This document shows, piece after piece, positions 11,560-17,453 of a stretch of DNA of 27,770 bases. The stretch is from a virus. The notes under the pieces are model-generated. The model saw only the letters and a list, made by a program, of their open reading frames with translations, did not search any database and had not been told where the DNA came from. The position numbers were made by a program, and so were the translations under genes. The stretch is from the IMG/VR virus record IMGVR_UViG_3300018481_000061, positions 1-27,770 of that record; one strand, written 5' to 3'. Numbering within the stretch: the stretch's first letter is position 1; every line of letters starts with the position of its first letter.

Positions 11560-11876
11560 TGTTGGGTGAAGTTACGATGCGATGCATGGTGTGCTCTGCG
11601 CCTTTTGGCGTAGAGGATTCCCCGCACATTGAGAAAAATACAATCGTGTGCGGCGAGTGTAATGAGCGACTTAGCGGTATTTTCGATGGCGACAGGCCCA
11701 CATTCTATCAGCAATACAACAAAGAAATAGTTGCGGAAATTGGTGTAGAATTGGCCATGGATGGTAAACGGCCAGAAACGCTTGGTTTCTATATGGGTGG
11801 CTACCGGAAACTAGACTGGGACGAAGCCACTTGTGCTTGCCCGCGACAAGATAGGCGTTGGGCAACAGAGAACTAA
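11559..11876 (+). CDS. small zinc-ribbon protein, 105 aa
   Basis: TGATG overlap suggests ATG 11559; ATG 11577 (MRCMVC) is an alternative. CMVC (about residues 8-11) and CGEC (about 30-33) form a classical zinc ribbon. A mixed region follows with YQQYNKEIVAEIGVELAM and a final CACP. Such ribbons bind nucleic acid or act as scaffolds; the target is unknown. A 33-base gap with a good ribosome site follows. Confidence 0.6.
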   Translation: MLGEVTMRCMVCSAPFGVEDSPHIEKNTIVCGECNERLSGIFDGDRPTFYQQYNKEIVAEIGVELAMDGKRPETLGFYMGGYRKLDWDEATCACPRQDRRWATEN

Positions 11877-11909
11877 AAGTAGATGTTAATATTCCAGTAG
11901 GAGGGCATT

Positions 11910-12197
11910 ATGACTGGACGTGTTAGCGATATCGAACAGGAACGGTGGTTGGGCACGCGCCTGGAAAACTACCGTCTCGCAGTATTGGCGGGCTTCTACA
12001 ACGAAGGGCCTGCGACAGTGGCCTACAAGGGTTTTCAGTTCGTACCTGACAACAAGGCATACGCCATTATGCAGAACGGGCGGGCACTAATCCATATCAC
12101 TAGTCTCCATACTGCAAAGATCTGGGTAACGTGCAGGGTATCCGGGGTAAACATTGTGGAAGCTAATGCAATTATCAGGGAAGAAAATGCATCCTGA
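11910..12197 (+). CDS. hypothetical protein, 95 aa
   Basis: ATG 11910 has GTAGGAGG (about 11896-11903) upstream, one of the better ribosome sites. The sequence has a helix (DIEQERWLGTRLENYRLAVLAGFY) and then beta strands (ATVAYKGFQFVP, YAIMQNGRALIHI, KIWVTCRVSG). It looks like a compact alpha+beta domain. I do not recognise it. It overlaps the next tiny gene by ten bases and is the last sizeable gene before the 1.4-kb non-coding region. Confidence 0.65.
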   Translation: MTGRVSDIEQERWLGTRLENYRLAVLAGFYNEGPATVAYKGFQFVPDNKAYAIMQNGRALIHITSLHTAKIWVTCRVSGVNIVEANAIIREENAS

Positions 12198-12277
12198 AGA
12201 AACTATGTTTTGGGCGATAACAGGTATGTTCGTCGCCCTTCTCCTTCTCTTTGCATTGTGGCCGCAGAAGAAATGAT
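12188..12277 (+). CDS. 29-aa single-helix membrane peptide
   Basis: ATG 12188 overlaps the end of the previous gene; CAGGGA (12176-12181) is a fair ribosome site. The product MHPEETMFWAITGMFVALLLLF ends in ALWPQKK. It has a short acidic N-terminus, one hydrophobic helix (about residues 8-24) and a basic end, so it should sit N-out/C-in. The size and shape suit a holin-like, pinholin-like or regulatory membrane peptide. The clean membrane pattern makes chance unlikely. Confidence 0.5.
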
Positions 12278-12280
12278 CGT

Positions 12281-12321
12281 ATAAAAATCTGGCCATCGTA
12301 CCTGAAAACGAAAGTATTCTG
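12281..12321 (+). repeat. dispersed TGGCCATC repeat, copy R1
   Basis: ATAAAAATCTGGCCATC (12281-12297), 14 bases, AAGTATTCTG (12312-12321). The first 15 bases match R0 exactly. Confidence 0.65.
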
Positions 12322-12687
12322 CTTACCGAGAATGCCGCAGTTTATTTGGGCTTCCTCCAGGCATACCTGTGCGACTACACTATGAAGTATTTGCGACGCA
12401 ATTCTCAAGGGGGCTAACCATTGATCGCGATCTATACCTTGGCGCACCTTACTCCGTGGGCGGCTCTGCGATGTGTAACTTCGCGCGAAATACCTTACAT
12501 CTAATCTATAACAATCTAAGAAATCGTGGTGCCCTACTATTCCTTCAGTACAGTGTATATAGCGTAGGTATTTGAAGTGAATCCTAGATATTGCACAGGA
12601 ATTCTCTAGAAACGTAGAAATGCAACTTTCTTGTGGTTGTGTATACTGTCTCGCTCGTATAAGACCATGATATACTCTATAATGAGC

Positions 12688-12729
12688 GATAAATTCTGGC
12701 CATCTCCTGTAAAGGGATGGTATATTCTG
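12688..12729 (+). repeat. dispersed TGGCCATC repeat, copy R2
   Basis: GATAAATTCTGGCCATC (12688-12704), 14 bases, GGTATATTCTG (12719-12729). The end reads TGGTATATT, an extended -10-like sequence. Confidence 0.65.
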
Positions 12730-12740
12730 TCTATATGCCC

Positions 12741-12780
12741 CTAAATTTGGCCATCCTCGTCCCGACGACGGTATACTCTG
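12741..12780 (+). repeat. dispersed TGGCCATC repeat, copy R3
   Basis: CTAAATTTGGCCATC (12741-12755), 14 bases, GGTATACTCTG (12770-12780). It starts only 11 bases after copy R2 ends. Confidence 0.65.
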
Positions 12781-12786
12781 CGATTA

Positions 12787-12808
12787 GATCGGGATCTGGA
12801 TCCCGATC
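12787..12808 (+). repeat. 22-base perfect GATC inverted repeat
   Basis: GATCGGGATC (12787-12796), TG, GATCCCGATC (12799-12808). GATCGCGATC palindromes also occur near 12423 and 12956, so GATC-based dyads are enriched in this region. Confidence 0.6.
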
Positions 12809-12908
12809 CCGGGGGTTCTGCAGTCTCCTTTTTGTCCCTTAGAATAGGTCGCTCGTGGCACTGTCTTCAGTTCAGTTTATAACCCTTGTACCCTGAGGTT
12901 TGGTGGTT

Positions 12909-12951
12909 ATAAAAGGATTTGGCCATCTTTTCCCTGAAGACGGTAGTTTCT
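12909..12951 (+). repeat. dispersed TGGCCATC repeat, copy R4
   Basis: ATAAAAGGATTTGGCCATC (12909-12927), 14 bases, GGTAGTTTCT (12942-12951). The last spacer bases GAAGAC resemble GACGAC in R3 and GAGGAC in R5. Confidence 0.65.
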
Positions 12952-12985
12952 AGGGATCGCGATCTAAATCTGGGGTCACGTTCTC

Positions 12986-13027
12986 ATGGAAAATCTGGCC
13001 ATCTTCCTGCCGAGGACGGTAGTGTCA
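12986..13027 (+). repeat. dispersed TGGCCATC repeat, copy R5
   Basis: ATGGAAAATCTGGCCATC (12986-13003), 14 bases, GGTAGTGTCA (13018-13027). Confidence 0.65.
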
Positions 13028-13086
13028 GTGACGCCGAGGCGTACCTTGAGACGCCGCGCGTCTCGTCCTTAGTGCGTACCCATCCC

Positions 13087-13106
13087 GTTAGTGCGCGCGC
13101 ACTAAC
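13087..13106 (+). repeat. 20-base perfect palindrome
   Basis: GTTAGTGCGCGCGCACTAAC is identical to its reverse complement. TTAGT/ACTAA half-sites recur over the next 100 bases (CATTAGTGTGTGC, CATTAGTACGTGC), suggesting a set of binding sites for a dimeric protein. Confidence 0.65.
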
Positions 13107-13170
13107 CGCGTTAGTATGTGCTTGCATACCACATTAGTGTGTGCTTACATACGGCATTAGTACGTGCTAA

Positions 13171-13233
13171 CTAACTCTTGCAGTTAGCTGGTGCTGCGCT
13201 GCCATGTTAGCGCTTGCTAACTGCAAGAGTTAG
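13171..13233 (+). repeat. 18-pair perfect inverted repeat with 27-nt loop
   Basis: CTAACTCTTGCAGTTAGC (13171-13188) pairs with GCTAACTGCAAGAGTTAG (13216-13233). As RNA this is a strong hairpin without a T tract; as DNA it could be a cruciform or a pair of operators. Confidence 0.65.
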
Positions 13234-13274
13234 CGCTGGCGCTTTCCGCGGGGGCAGCTGCCAGGGGCGGCACT

Positions 13275-13310
13275 AATACGGAGTCTTAGCACTTGCATAC
13301 ACTCCGTATT
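13275..13310 (+). repeat. 10-pair inverted repeat with CGGAGT words
   Basis: AATACGGAGT (13275-13284) pairs with ACTCCGTATT (13301-13310) around a 16-base loop. CGGAGT or ACTCCG occurs again near 13321, 13393, 13400, 13450 and 13461. Confidence 0.6.
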
Positions 13311-13579
13311 TGCATTGCTTCCGGAGTCCAGGTGCGCGGCTGCCACTCTGTCAAATACTCCACATTTGCATATGCTAAGCGGAGGCATTAGCCGGAGTTC
13401 CGGAGTGCTAATATGACATGCTTGCGGATTCTCATATGACAGTCTGGCACTCCGCTTGCACTCCGGAGCCATTTTGCACTCTGTCAGGCTTGCTACATTC
13501 GGGGAATCCGCTTGCGACATGCCCAATGTATTGCGACAGGTTTAGCAGTGAACCTGTAAACACTTTATCAACGTTTGCC

Positions 13580-13640
13580 AAACTGCAAATGCTAACGTGT
13601 AACGGCAGCGCCAAACTGCAAAACTGCAAAAACTGCTAAA
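13580..13640 (+). repeat. iterated AACTGCAA words
   Basis: AACTGCAA appears at about 13581, 13614 and 13622, with a variant AACTGCTAAA ending at 13640; the last three are nearly head-to-tail. The A-rich array lies 80 bases before ATG 13721, in an operator- or iteron-like position. Confidence 0.5.
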
Positions 13641-13720
13641 TCTGTTACAAACGGCAATCGTGTGGCTGCAATACAAGGGGTGTGCGCGGCAAGCTGTGCC
13701 GCCAAAGGGAGTGCAAGCCG

Positions 13721-14875
13721 ATGGCTCGCAAGATGGAAGCGGCGGAGTCCGCAATTGACAATTCGAGTGCAGTGCAAGCGGAGCAGTCCGCTACGGAGTC
13801 CGATGTGGACACCAATACCGTTGTGGCCAGCGCGCCAGTGTCCGATGCAGTTGCCGCCGCGCTGGCGGAAGTGAACGAAACGGAAGCCGCGCTAGCGGTG
13901 GCCACGCGCCCCATCATCCGCGCCAGCTTGGAAGCCGCACTAGTGGAGGCGCGCGGACTGTTGGCACTGGCGGAGGCGGAAGCCGCATTGCAAGCGGACC
14001 GCGCGCAAGCGGAATCGGAGGCGCGCGCCAGCGTTGAGTCGATCACCAACCCTGAGCGCCGTGCCGTGATGCTGGCCAGCATGTTGCAAGCGATCGAAGT
14101 CGAGTTTTCACCCGTCGCGCCTGCCGTTGAGCAGGCGGCAGTTGTTGAGGCGGCAGTTGGCAGGCGCAAGCTTGGCGCGCGGCACACGGCACTCAACGCG
14201 GCAGTTGCATCGGACACGGATGCACTCGACATTGGTGCGCTGGCATATACCGTCTGGCTCAAATCGCCTGACAATGATGCGCGCATTTTCGGAATCAATA
14301 GCGGCACGCGCTATCCGTCTTTCGTTCCGCTGGCCAGCACTGGTAACGGAGTCGCCAACTACGCTGACTTGGAACGTCAAACGGCGGCAGTGCGGCACCA
14401 TATGCGGACCGTTCACGAAATTGACGGCGATGGGAATAGCACGGCGGAGGCGGCATGGTTGGCAGCACGCGGCAAGTCATACGGCCCCAATATGGCCAAA
14501 CACGCCAAGTGCGGCATCTACCAATTCACGGATGGCCGCGAAGTGGCACTCTGCTCCGATGGCAGATTCCGCCTGTCAAATGCGCCTGACGCGCGTTTCA
14601 TTAGTGATGATGATGCCGCCTACGCGCTATTCACTGGCGGCACGTCGGCAGGCGGCACAGTGTCCGCTAACGCCACTGTGAGCGCGCCTACGGTGCCTGC
14701 TAGCAAGCGGACTGCCGTAGGCACGCCAACTGTGCCCACCGCGCCTACGGTGGCCGCTAGCGCGTCAACAGGCAAGCTGGCCAAACCCGCACACTGCCAA
14801 CACTGCGGCGCGCGGAACGTGATCGGCGATGCCGAATGCGCCACCTGCCACGACACGGAATGGTTGGCAGACTGA
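13721..14875 (+). CDS. hypothetical Ala-rich coiled-coil protein with C-terminal zinc ribbon, 384 aa
   Basis: ATG 13721 is chosen (GGGAG ends nine bases upstream) over the GTG at 13682. Residues 1-130 are Ala/Glu-rich and helical (VAAALAEVNETEAALAV, EARGLLALAEAEAALQADRA), likely a coiled coil. Residues 150-290 look globular (DIGALAYTVWLKSPDNDARIFG, CGIYQFTDGREVALCSDGRF). A Ser/Thr/Pro/Val linker follows, and the end is a zinc ribbon, CQHC then CATC about 12 residues later. No family recognised. Codon use is much richer in GCG, GGC and GCA than in the neighbours, suggesting different ancestry. It is the first gene after the putative control region, so it may act there, for example in replication or partition. 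Confidence 0.7.
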   Translation: MARKMEAAESAIDNSSAVQAEQSATESDVDTNTVVASAPVSDAVAAALAEVNETEAALAVATRPIIRASLEAALVEARGLLALAEAEAALQADRAQAESEARASVESITNPERRAVMLASMLQAIEVEFSPVAPAVEQAAVVEAAVGRRKLGARHTALNAAVASDTDALDIGALAYTVWLKSPDNDARIFGINSGTRYPSFVPLASTGNGVANYADLERQTAAVRHHMRTVHEIDGDGNSTAEAAWLAARGKSYGPNMAKHAKCGIYQFTDGREVALCSDGRFRLSNAPDARFISDDDAAYALFTGGTSAGGTVSANATVSAPTVPASKRTAVGTPTVPTAPTVAASASTGKLAKPAHCQHCGARNVIGDAECATCHDTEWLAD

Positions 14876-14884
14876 CGATTGGAC

Positions 14885-14906
14885 GGGTGGCAGGCAACTG
14901 CCACCC
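14885..14906 (+). terminator. strong intergenic hairpin with GCAA tetraloop
   Basis: GGGTGGCAG (14885-14893), GCAA, CTGCCACCC (14898-14906): nine perfect pairs and a GNRA loop, ten bases after the 384-aa gene. No T run, so it may be a processing or stabilising element rather than a full terminator. Confidence 0.45.
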
Positions 14907-14928
14907 TACCCTCACACTGGACCCCACC

Positions 14929-15324
14929 ATGCCAACCACTACCCTCACCCTGCTACCCGCTCAGGTATGCCGCCTGCCACGTACCTACGCTATGGCAGCA
15001 CTCCCCATGCCAGCACACCGCGTGGCAGTGTCACGCGCCAACGCTCGCACAGCGCGTGCCAGCGCGCCTATGTGGACGATTGTGGACTGCCATTCGGACG
15101 GCGCGCGTGCCTATCGGAACGATGCTCACAGCATCGTGCCAGCGTTCACCCCATGGCAGGCAGCTTGCCTTGACGCCATCCGAATGATGCGCCGCTGGCA
15201 TGCCTACTCGGACGGCGCGCTAGAGCCAGCGCAACCGAACATGCCGCTAGACGGATGCAACTGCCGAGTCTGCCTGTCGCGGATGGCGCATCACCTGGAA
15301 CGCGCCAGCGCGCCTACCCGATAG
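14929..15324 (+). CDS. hypothetical protein, 131 aa
   Basis: The frame opens upstream, but ATG 14929 (MPTTTLTLLPAQVCRLP) is the first start clear of the hairpin at 14885-14906. No ribosome site is visible. Better-looking segments are WTIVDCHSDGARAYRNDAHSI, FTPWQAACLDAIRMMRRWHAYSDG and a terminal DGCNCRVCLSRM with CxCxxC. It shares the unusual GCG/GCC word use of the previous gene (CCAGCGCGCCTA recurs), so the pair probably arrived together. The absence of a ribosome site and the overlap with other open frames keep confidence moderate. Confidence 0.5.
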   Translation: MPTTTLTLLPAQVCRLPRTYAMAALPMPAHRVAVSRANARTARASAPMWTIVDCHSDGARAYRNDAHSIVPAFTPWQAACLDAIRMMRRWHAYSDGALEPAQPNMPLDGCNCRVCLSRMAHHLERASAPTR

Positions 15325-15344
15325 CCTGCAAGCGCAAGGTACCG

Positions 15345-15367
15345 GCCCCGCGCATAGCGCGCGGGGC
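15345..15367. terminator. GC hairpin at the convergence of two operons
   Basis: GCCCCGCGC (15345-15353), ATAGC, GCGCGGGGC (15359-15367): nine perfect pairs, 21 bases after the last plus-strand gene and about 110 bases beyond the last minus-strand gene. Its symmetry lets it work from both sides, although neither side has a T run directly next to it. Confidence 0.55.
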
Positions 15368-15389
15368 ATAGGGTGGGGGGTGGTACTTG

Positions 15390-15442
15390 CCCTCTTTACC
15401 TAGATCGTCTTTTGGTTACCCTCTTTGGATAGATCGTCTTTT
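15390..15442. repeat. two 24-base direct repeats in the convergent gap
   Basis: CCCTCTTT, four variable bases, then AGATCGTCTTTT at 15390-15413 and again at 15419-15442 (period 29). CGTCTTTT recurs at about 15449 and CGTCTTG at 15468. The T runs point in the plus direction, so the array may act as a termination zone for leftward-arm transcripts. Confidence 0.55.
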
Positions 15443-15478
15443 ACCACACGTCTTTTGGTTGCTCAACCGTCTTGTCGC

Positions 15479-16678
15479 TTACCGTCTGTCCCTACATCCA
15501 GGCCGCTGCGAGTTGCCTGGACAATTCACTGTAGGTACTGCGGTGAGGGTAGGAGGTACAAGAGTAGAGGTAGGCACAGGAGTCGAAGGTACCAGGGTTG
15601 CTGTAGGTACCATTGTGGATGGTACTGATGTAGAGGTGGGGACAGACGTAGCAGTCTGGGTGGGTACGACTGTTGGGCTAGGCACTGCTGTAGGTGGCGT
15701 AACACTTCCTTCAGGATTCACTGCAAGATGGTCCCAATGGAAACGCAATGCTCTACCTGGGTTCATCCTGTAAGCGAAATCCCCATTGTAGACGTAGAAG
15801 TTGTTGTTCAGGATATTACTGAGATTGGTATCAATGAGACCCGCTTCATAGAAGCGCTGCCCATTGACATGCAACAAGACCCTGTTGGACCAGATCTGCC
15901 ATCTGAACTTGTTCCTGCAGACTGTATCAGGGTCTTGGGTGGATGTGCAGCTCTTCCATGCGCTTGGTGCTAAACCTCCAGGTCCACCACCCTGCTCATA
16001 GGTAACATCGCCACCATTCTGGTTGATCTCCCAGATGCGGTCTGGACCGCCTGCGTAATCAAAACCATTGTTGTAGAGCGCGCAGATTGGGTGCTTGCTT
16101 TGCTGCATGCGGCACCCAAAGGTCCAGGAGCCAGGGAAAGCCTCGTAGAGGTAGGTGCCATTGCGTCTGAGAGCGCTTCCCCAGGGCTGCATGCCAGGCG
16201 GTTGCGGTGCGGTACTAATCACAACCTCAGGCCAGGAATCGCTCAGAGTATCAACACTTCTGGTCCCTGCAATAGGCACAGCAACCTCGAACTCAATAAC
16301 GACAGAGCCATCAGATTGCAGACGAAACGATCTATTAGGGCGCATCCAGGCTGCAATCAAGGCACCCTCGCCATGAGACTCGATGTCCACCATCCAGTGG
16401 TTCAGGTGCTGGAAGTGCAGAGCCTCGCCATTACCGAGGTATCCCTCGCGGTAGGCGGGGTTCAACTGGGCGAAGGTATTGCCGTGGTTGAAGTCGTCGA
16501 TCCAGCTGTTGGCACCTTCAGTGTGGGTATCGGTGCCAGATCCCAATGCTTCACACCAGATAGGACGCGCGGGAGTAACTGCACCCATAGGCAATGTGGT
16601 CGTGCAGGTACCTGCCAGAGCAGGTGAGATAAGGAGGACACTCATCATGGAGAACACGAAAACGATAACAAAACGCAT
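15479..16678 (-). CDS. secreted ConA-like lectin/glucanase-type protein with Pro/Thr/Val tail, 399 aa
   Basis: Residues 1-23 are a clear signal peptide (MRFVIVFVFSMMSVLLISPALAG). Residues 24-320 are beta-rich and aromatic (LNHWMVDIESHGEGALIAAW, FRWQIWSNRVLLHVNGQRFY, ALRFHWDHLAVNP). This is the strand pattern of a concanavalin A-like jelly roll as in GH16-type or LamG domains; I cannot see a certain catalytic Glu pair. Residues 325-385 are a low-complexity PT/PV tail (VPTQTATSVPTSTSVPS), and the end is NCPGNSQRPGCRDRR. The layout matches exported Chloroflexota proteins. A role in surface sugar binding or degradation, or in host-surface change, is plausible. TAATG couples it to the upstream zinc gene. 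Confidence 0.75.
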   Translation of the reverse strand: MRFVIVFVFSMMSVLLISPALAGTCTTTLPMGAVTPARPIWCEALGSGTDTHTEGANSWIDDFNHGNTFAQLNPAYREGYLGNGEALHFQHLNHWMVDIESHGEGALIAAWMRPNRSFRLQSDGSVVIEFEVAVPIAGTRSVDTLSDSWPEVVISTAPQPPGMQPWGSALRRNGTYLYEAFPGSWTFGCRMQQSKHPICALYNNGFDYAGGPDRIWEINQNGGDVTYEQGGGPGGLAPSAWKSCTSTQDPDTVCRNKFRWQIWSNRVLLHVNGQRFYEAGLIDTNLSNILNNNFYVYNGDFAYRMNPGRALRFHWDHLAVNPEGSVTPPTAVPSPTVVPTQTATSVPTSTSVPSTMVPTATLVPSTPVPTSTLVPPTLTAVPTVNCPGNSQRPGCRDRR

Positions 16679-16869
16679 TAACGTCTCTTTCCTTTAGACA
16701 CTAGCAAATCCTCACATATGTGATTTCTTGGATCCCCGTTGACTTCTTGGGAACAATCTATACAGGTATAGCCCCTGAGGCATGCTGGGATGCCATCACT
16801 GTGCTCTGCTGCCCTTTGCTCAGGGTAAACCAACTGGTTATCGTTCTTATAGTGACAGACTATACACAT
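16678..16869 (-). CDS. small zinc-binding protein, 63 aa
   Basis: CIVCHYKND (CxxC, residues 2-5) and CIDCSQEV (about residues 36-39) with further Cys/His residues (CLRGYT, NHICEDLL) make a zinc ribbon likely. The tail is basic (SKGKRR). Its stop overlaps the start of the secreted protein (TAATG), and it begins just after the stop of the upstream gene. Role unknown; it resembles short HNH-like 'CxxC...CxxC...H' phage proteins, but the catalytic His pattern is incomplete. Confidence 0.6.
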   Translation of the reverse strand: MCIVCHYKNDNQLVYPEQRAAEHSDGIPACLRGYTCIDCSQEVNGDPRNHICEDLLVSKGKRR

Positions 16870-16870
16870 T

Positions 16871-17110
16871 TCATTCTGGAGGAGGACCAGCAGTAGTTAA
16901 CTCTAATGGATCTGGCACTGGCACAGGTGGAGTTTCAGTTGGAGGCTCCTTATACTTTACATCAATACCAAGCCCTAGCAAGACAAATTGAAGGAAGTTA
17001 TCCAGCTGCTGCTCTGTGCATTCATGGGTTCCCTCAATAACCAGATTGATAGTTGTAGTGTTACTATCATTGGTGATCTCGGCAATAGCTTCGTCTCTAG
17101 TTACTCGCAT
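16871..17110 (-). CDS. hypothetical protein with Pro-rich C-terminus, 79 aa
   Basis: ATG 17110 (MRVTRDEAIAEITND) is preferred. It overlaps the upstream stop by 14 bases, whereas the longer frame from 17158 would lie far inside the membrane-protein gene. The N-terminal two-thirds is a small alpha/beta unit (TTTINLVIEGTHECTEQQL, then DNFLQFVLLGLGIDVKYKE), and the tail is Pro-rich (PPTETPPVPVPDP, AGPPPE). 'LTEQQLDNFLQFVLlGLGi' resembles small phage proteins with a helix for self-assembly; no function assigned. Confidence 0.65.
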   Translation of the reverse strand: MRVTRDEAIAEITNDSNTTTINLVIEGTHECTEQQLDNFLQFVLLGLGIDVKYKEPPTETPPVPVPDPLELTTAGPPPE

Positions 17111-17453
17111 CTTGGCTGCGCCTTTCAATAATCTTCTGGTGTAGTAGTTCGACGTCATGGTCCGACATTTTCTCGACTTCTATCAGTTCATCACTGGCTT
17201 TAGGTACCGCGCTTACCAACTCATCCATCTTTAGATGGAGAGCTCTGTTGTCGCGGTTCTGGGTGTACTGAATGATGAACACAAGCCAGAAAGTAATCAC
17301 CGTGGTGCTGGTATTGATTATCAGCTGCCAGGTATCACTGTAGTTAAAGAACGGGCCTGTGATGGCCCATAGTAAGACCACAAGCACAGAGGCCAGGAAC
17401 GCCCACCATGTGCCTACTAAAAGGGCTGTAGTCTCCGCGAACTTCCGGAACAT
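17097..17453 (-). CDS. two-helix membrane protein, low-affinity iron permease type, 118 aa
   Basis: FRKFAETTALLVGTWWAFLAS, two membrane helices (about residues 10-33 and 44-64), then FIIQYTQNRDNRALHLKMDEL match what I remember of the short bacterial family named 'low affinity iron permease' (PF04120 type). The Gln-Asn-Arg-(Asp)-(Asn/Gly)-x-Ala-x-H-x-KxDEL motif after the second helix is diagnostic. The family name comes from a fungal relative; iron transport is not proven for the short bacterial form. The C-terminus is a charged helix. Finding it in a phage envelope operon is unusual. Confidence 0.8.
   Translation of the reverse strand: MFRKFAETTALLVGTWWAFLASVLVVLLWAITGPFFNYSDTWQLIINTSTTVITFWLVFIIQYTQNRDNRALHLKMDELVSAVPKASDELIEVEKMSDHDVELLHQKIIERRSQDASN

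Larger units (their letters stand above)
12278..13720 (+). other. 1.4-kb region without a convincing gene; candidate origin or control region
   Basis: Frames here are short and lack ribosome sites. The left half (12278-12900) is AT-richer with several TATACT/TATAAT words (TATAAT about 12679-12684), and it carries repeat copies R1-R3 and a GATC palindrome. The right half (12900-13720) has copies R4 and R5, a 20-base palindrome, an 18-pair inverted repeat, a 10-pair inverted repeat, repeated CGGAGT/ACTCCG words and iterated AACTGCAA words. Iterons plus palindromes plus an AT-rich stretch are usual at phage origins, but a cluster of regulatory sites or small RNAs is also possible. Confidence 0.5.

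Noticed and set aside
12369-12575. Open frame of 68 codons in the non-coding region
   Set aside because: No ribosome site, rare start, unnatural composition, and it crosses a better 42-codon frame.
12281-13027. CRISPR array from the repeated TGGCCATC units
   Set aside because: Spacing between copies is irregular (11 to about 370 bases), units are only partly conserved and copies also occur inside genes.
12919-13137. 72-codon frame starting at TTG inside repeat R4
   Set aside because: It runs through repeat R5 and the 20-base palindrome, with no Shine-Dalgarno; more likely a shadow of the repeats, although noted under the CTG/TTG finding.
13645-14307. Minus-strand frame of 220 codons, Ser/Ala-rich
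   Set aside because: It mirrors the GCG/GGC-rich codons of the plus-strand 384-aa gene, which has a ribosome site and zinc ribbon.
15387-15773. Plus-strand frame with GTxVEVGT repeats
   Set aside because: Shadow of the PT/PV tail of the minus-strand secreted protein.
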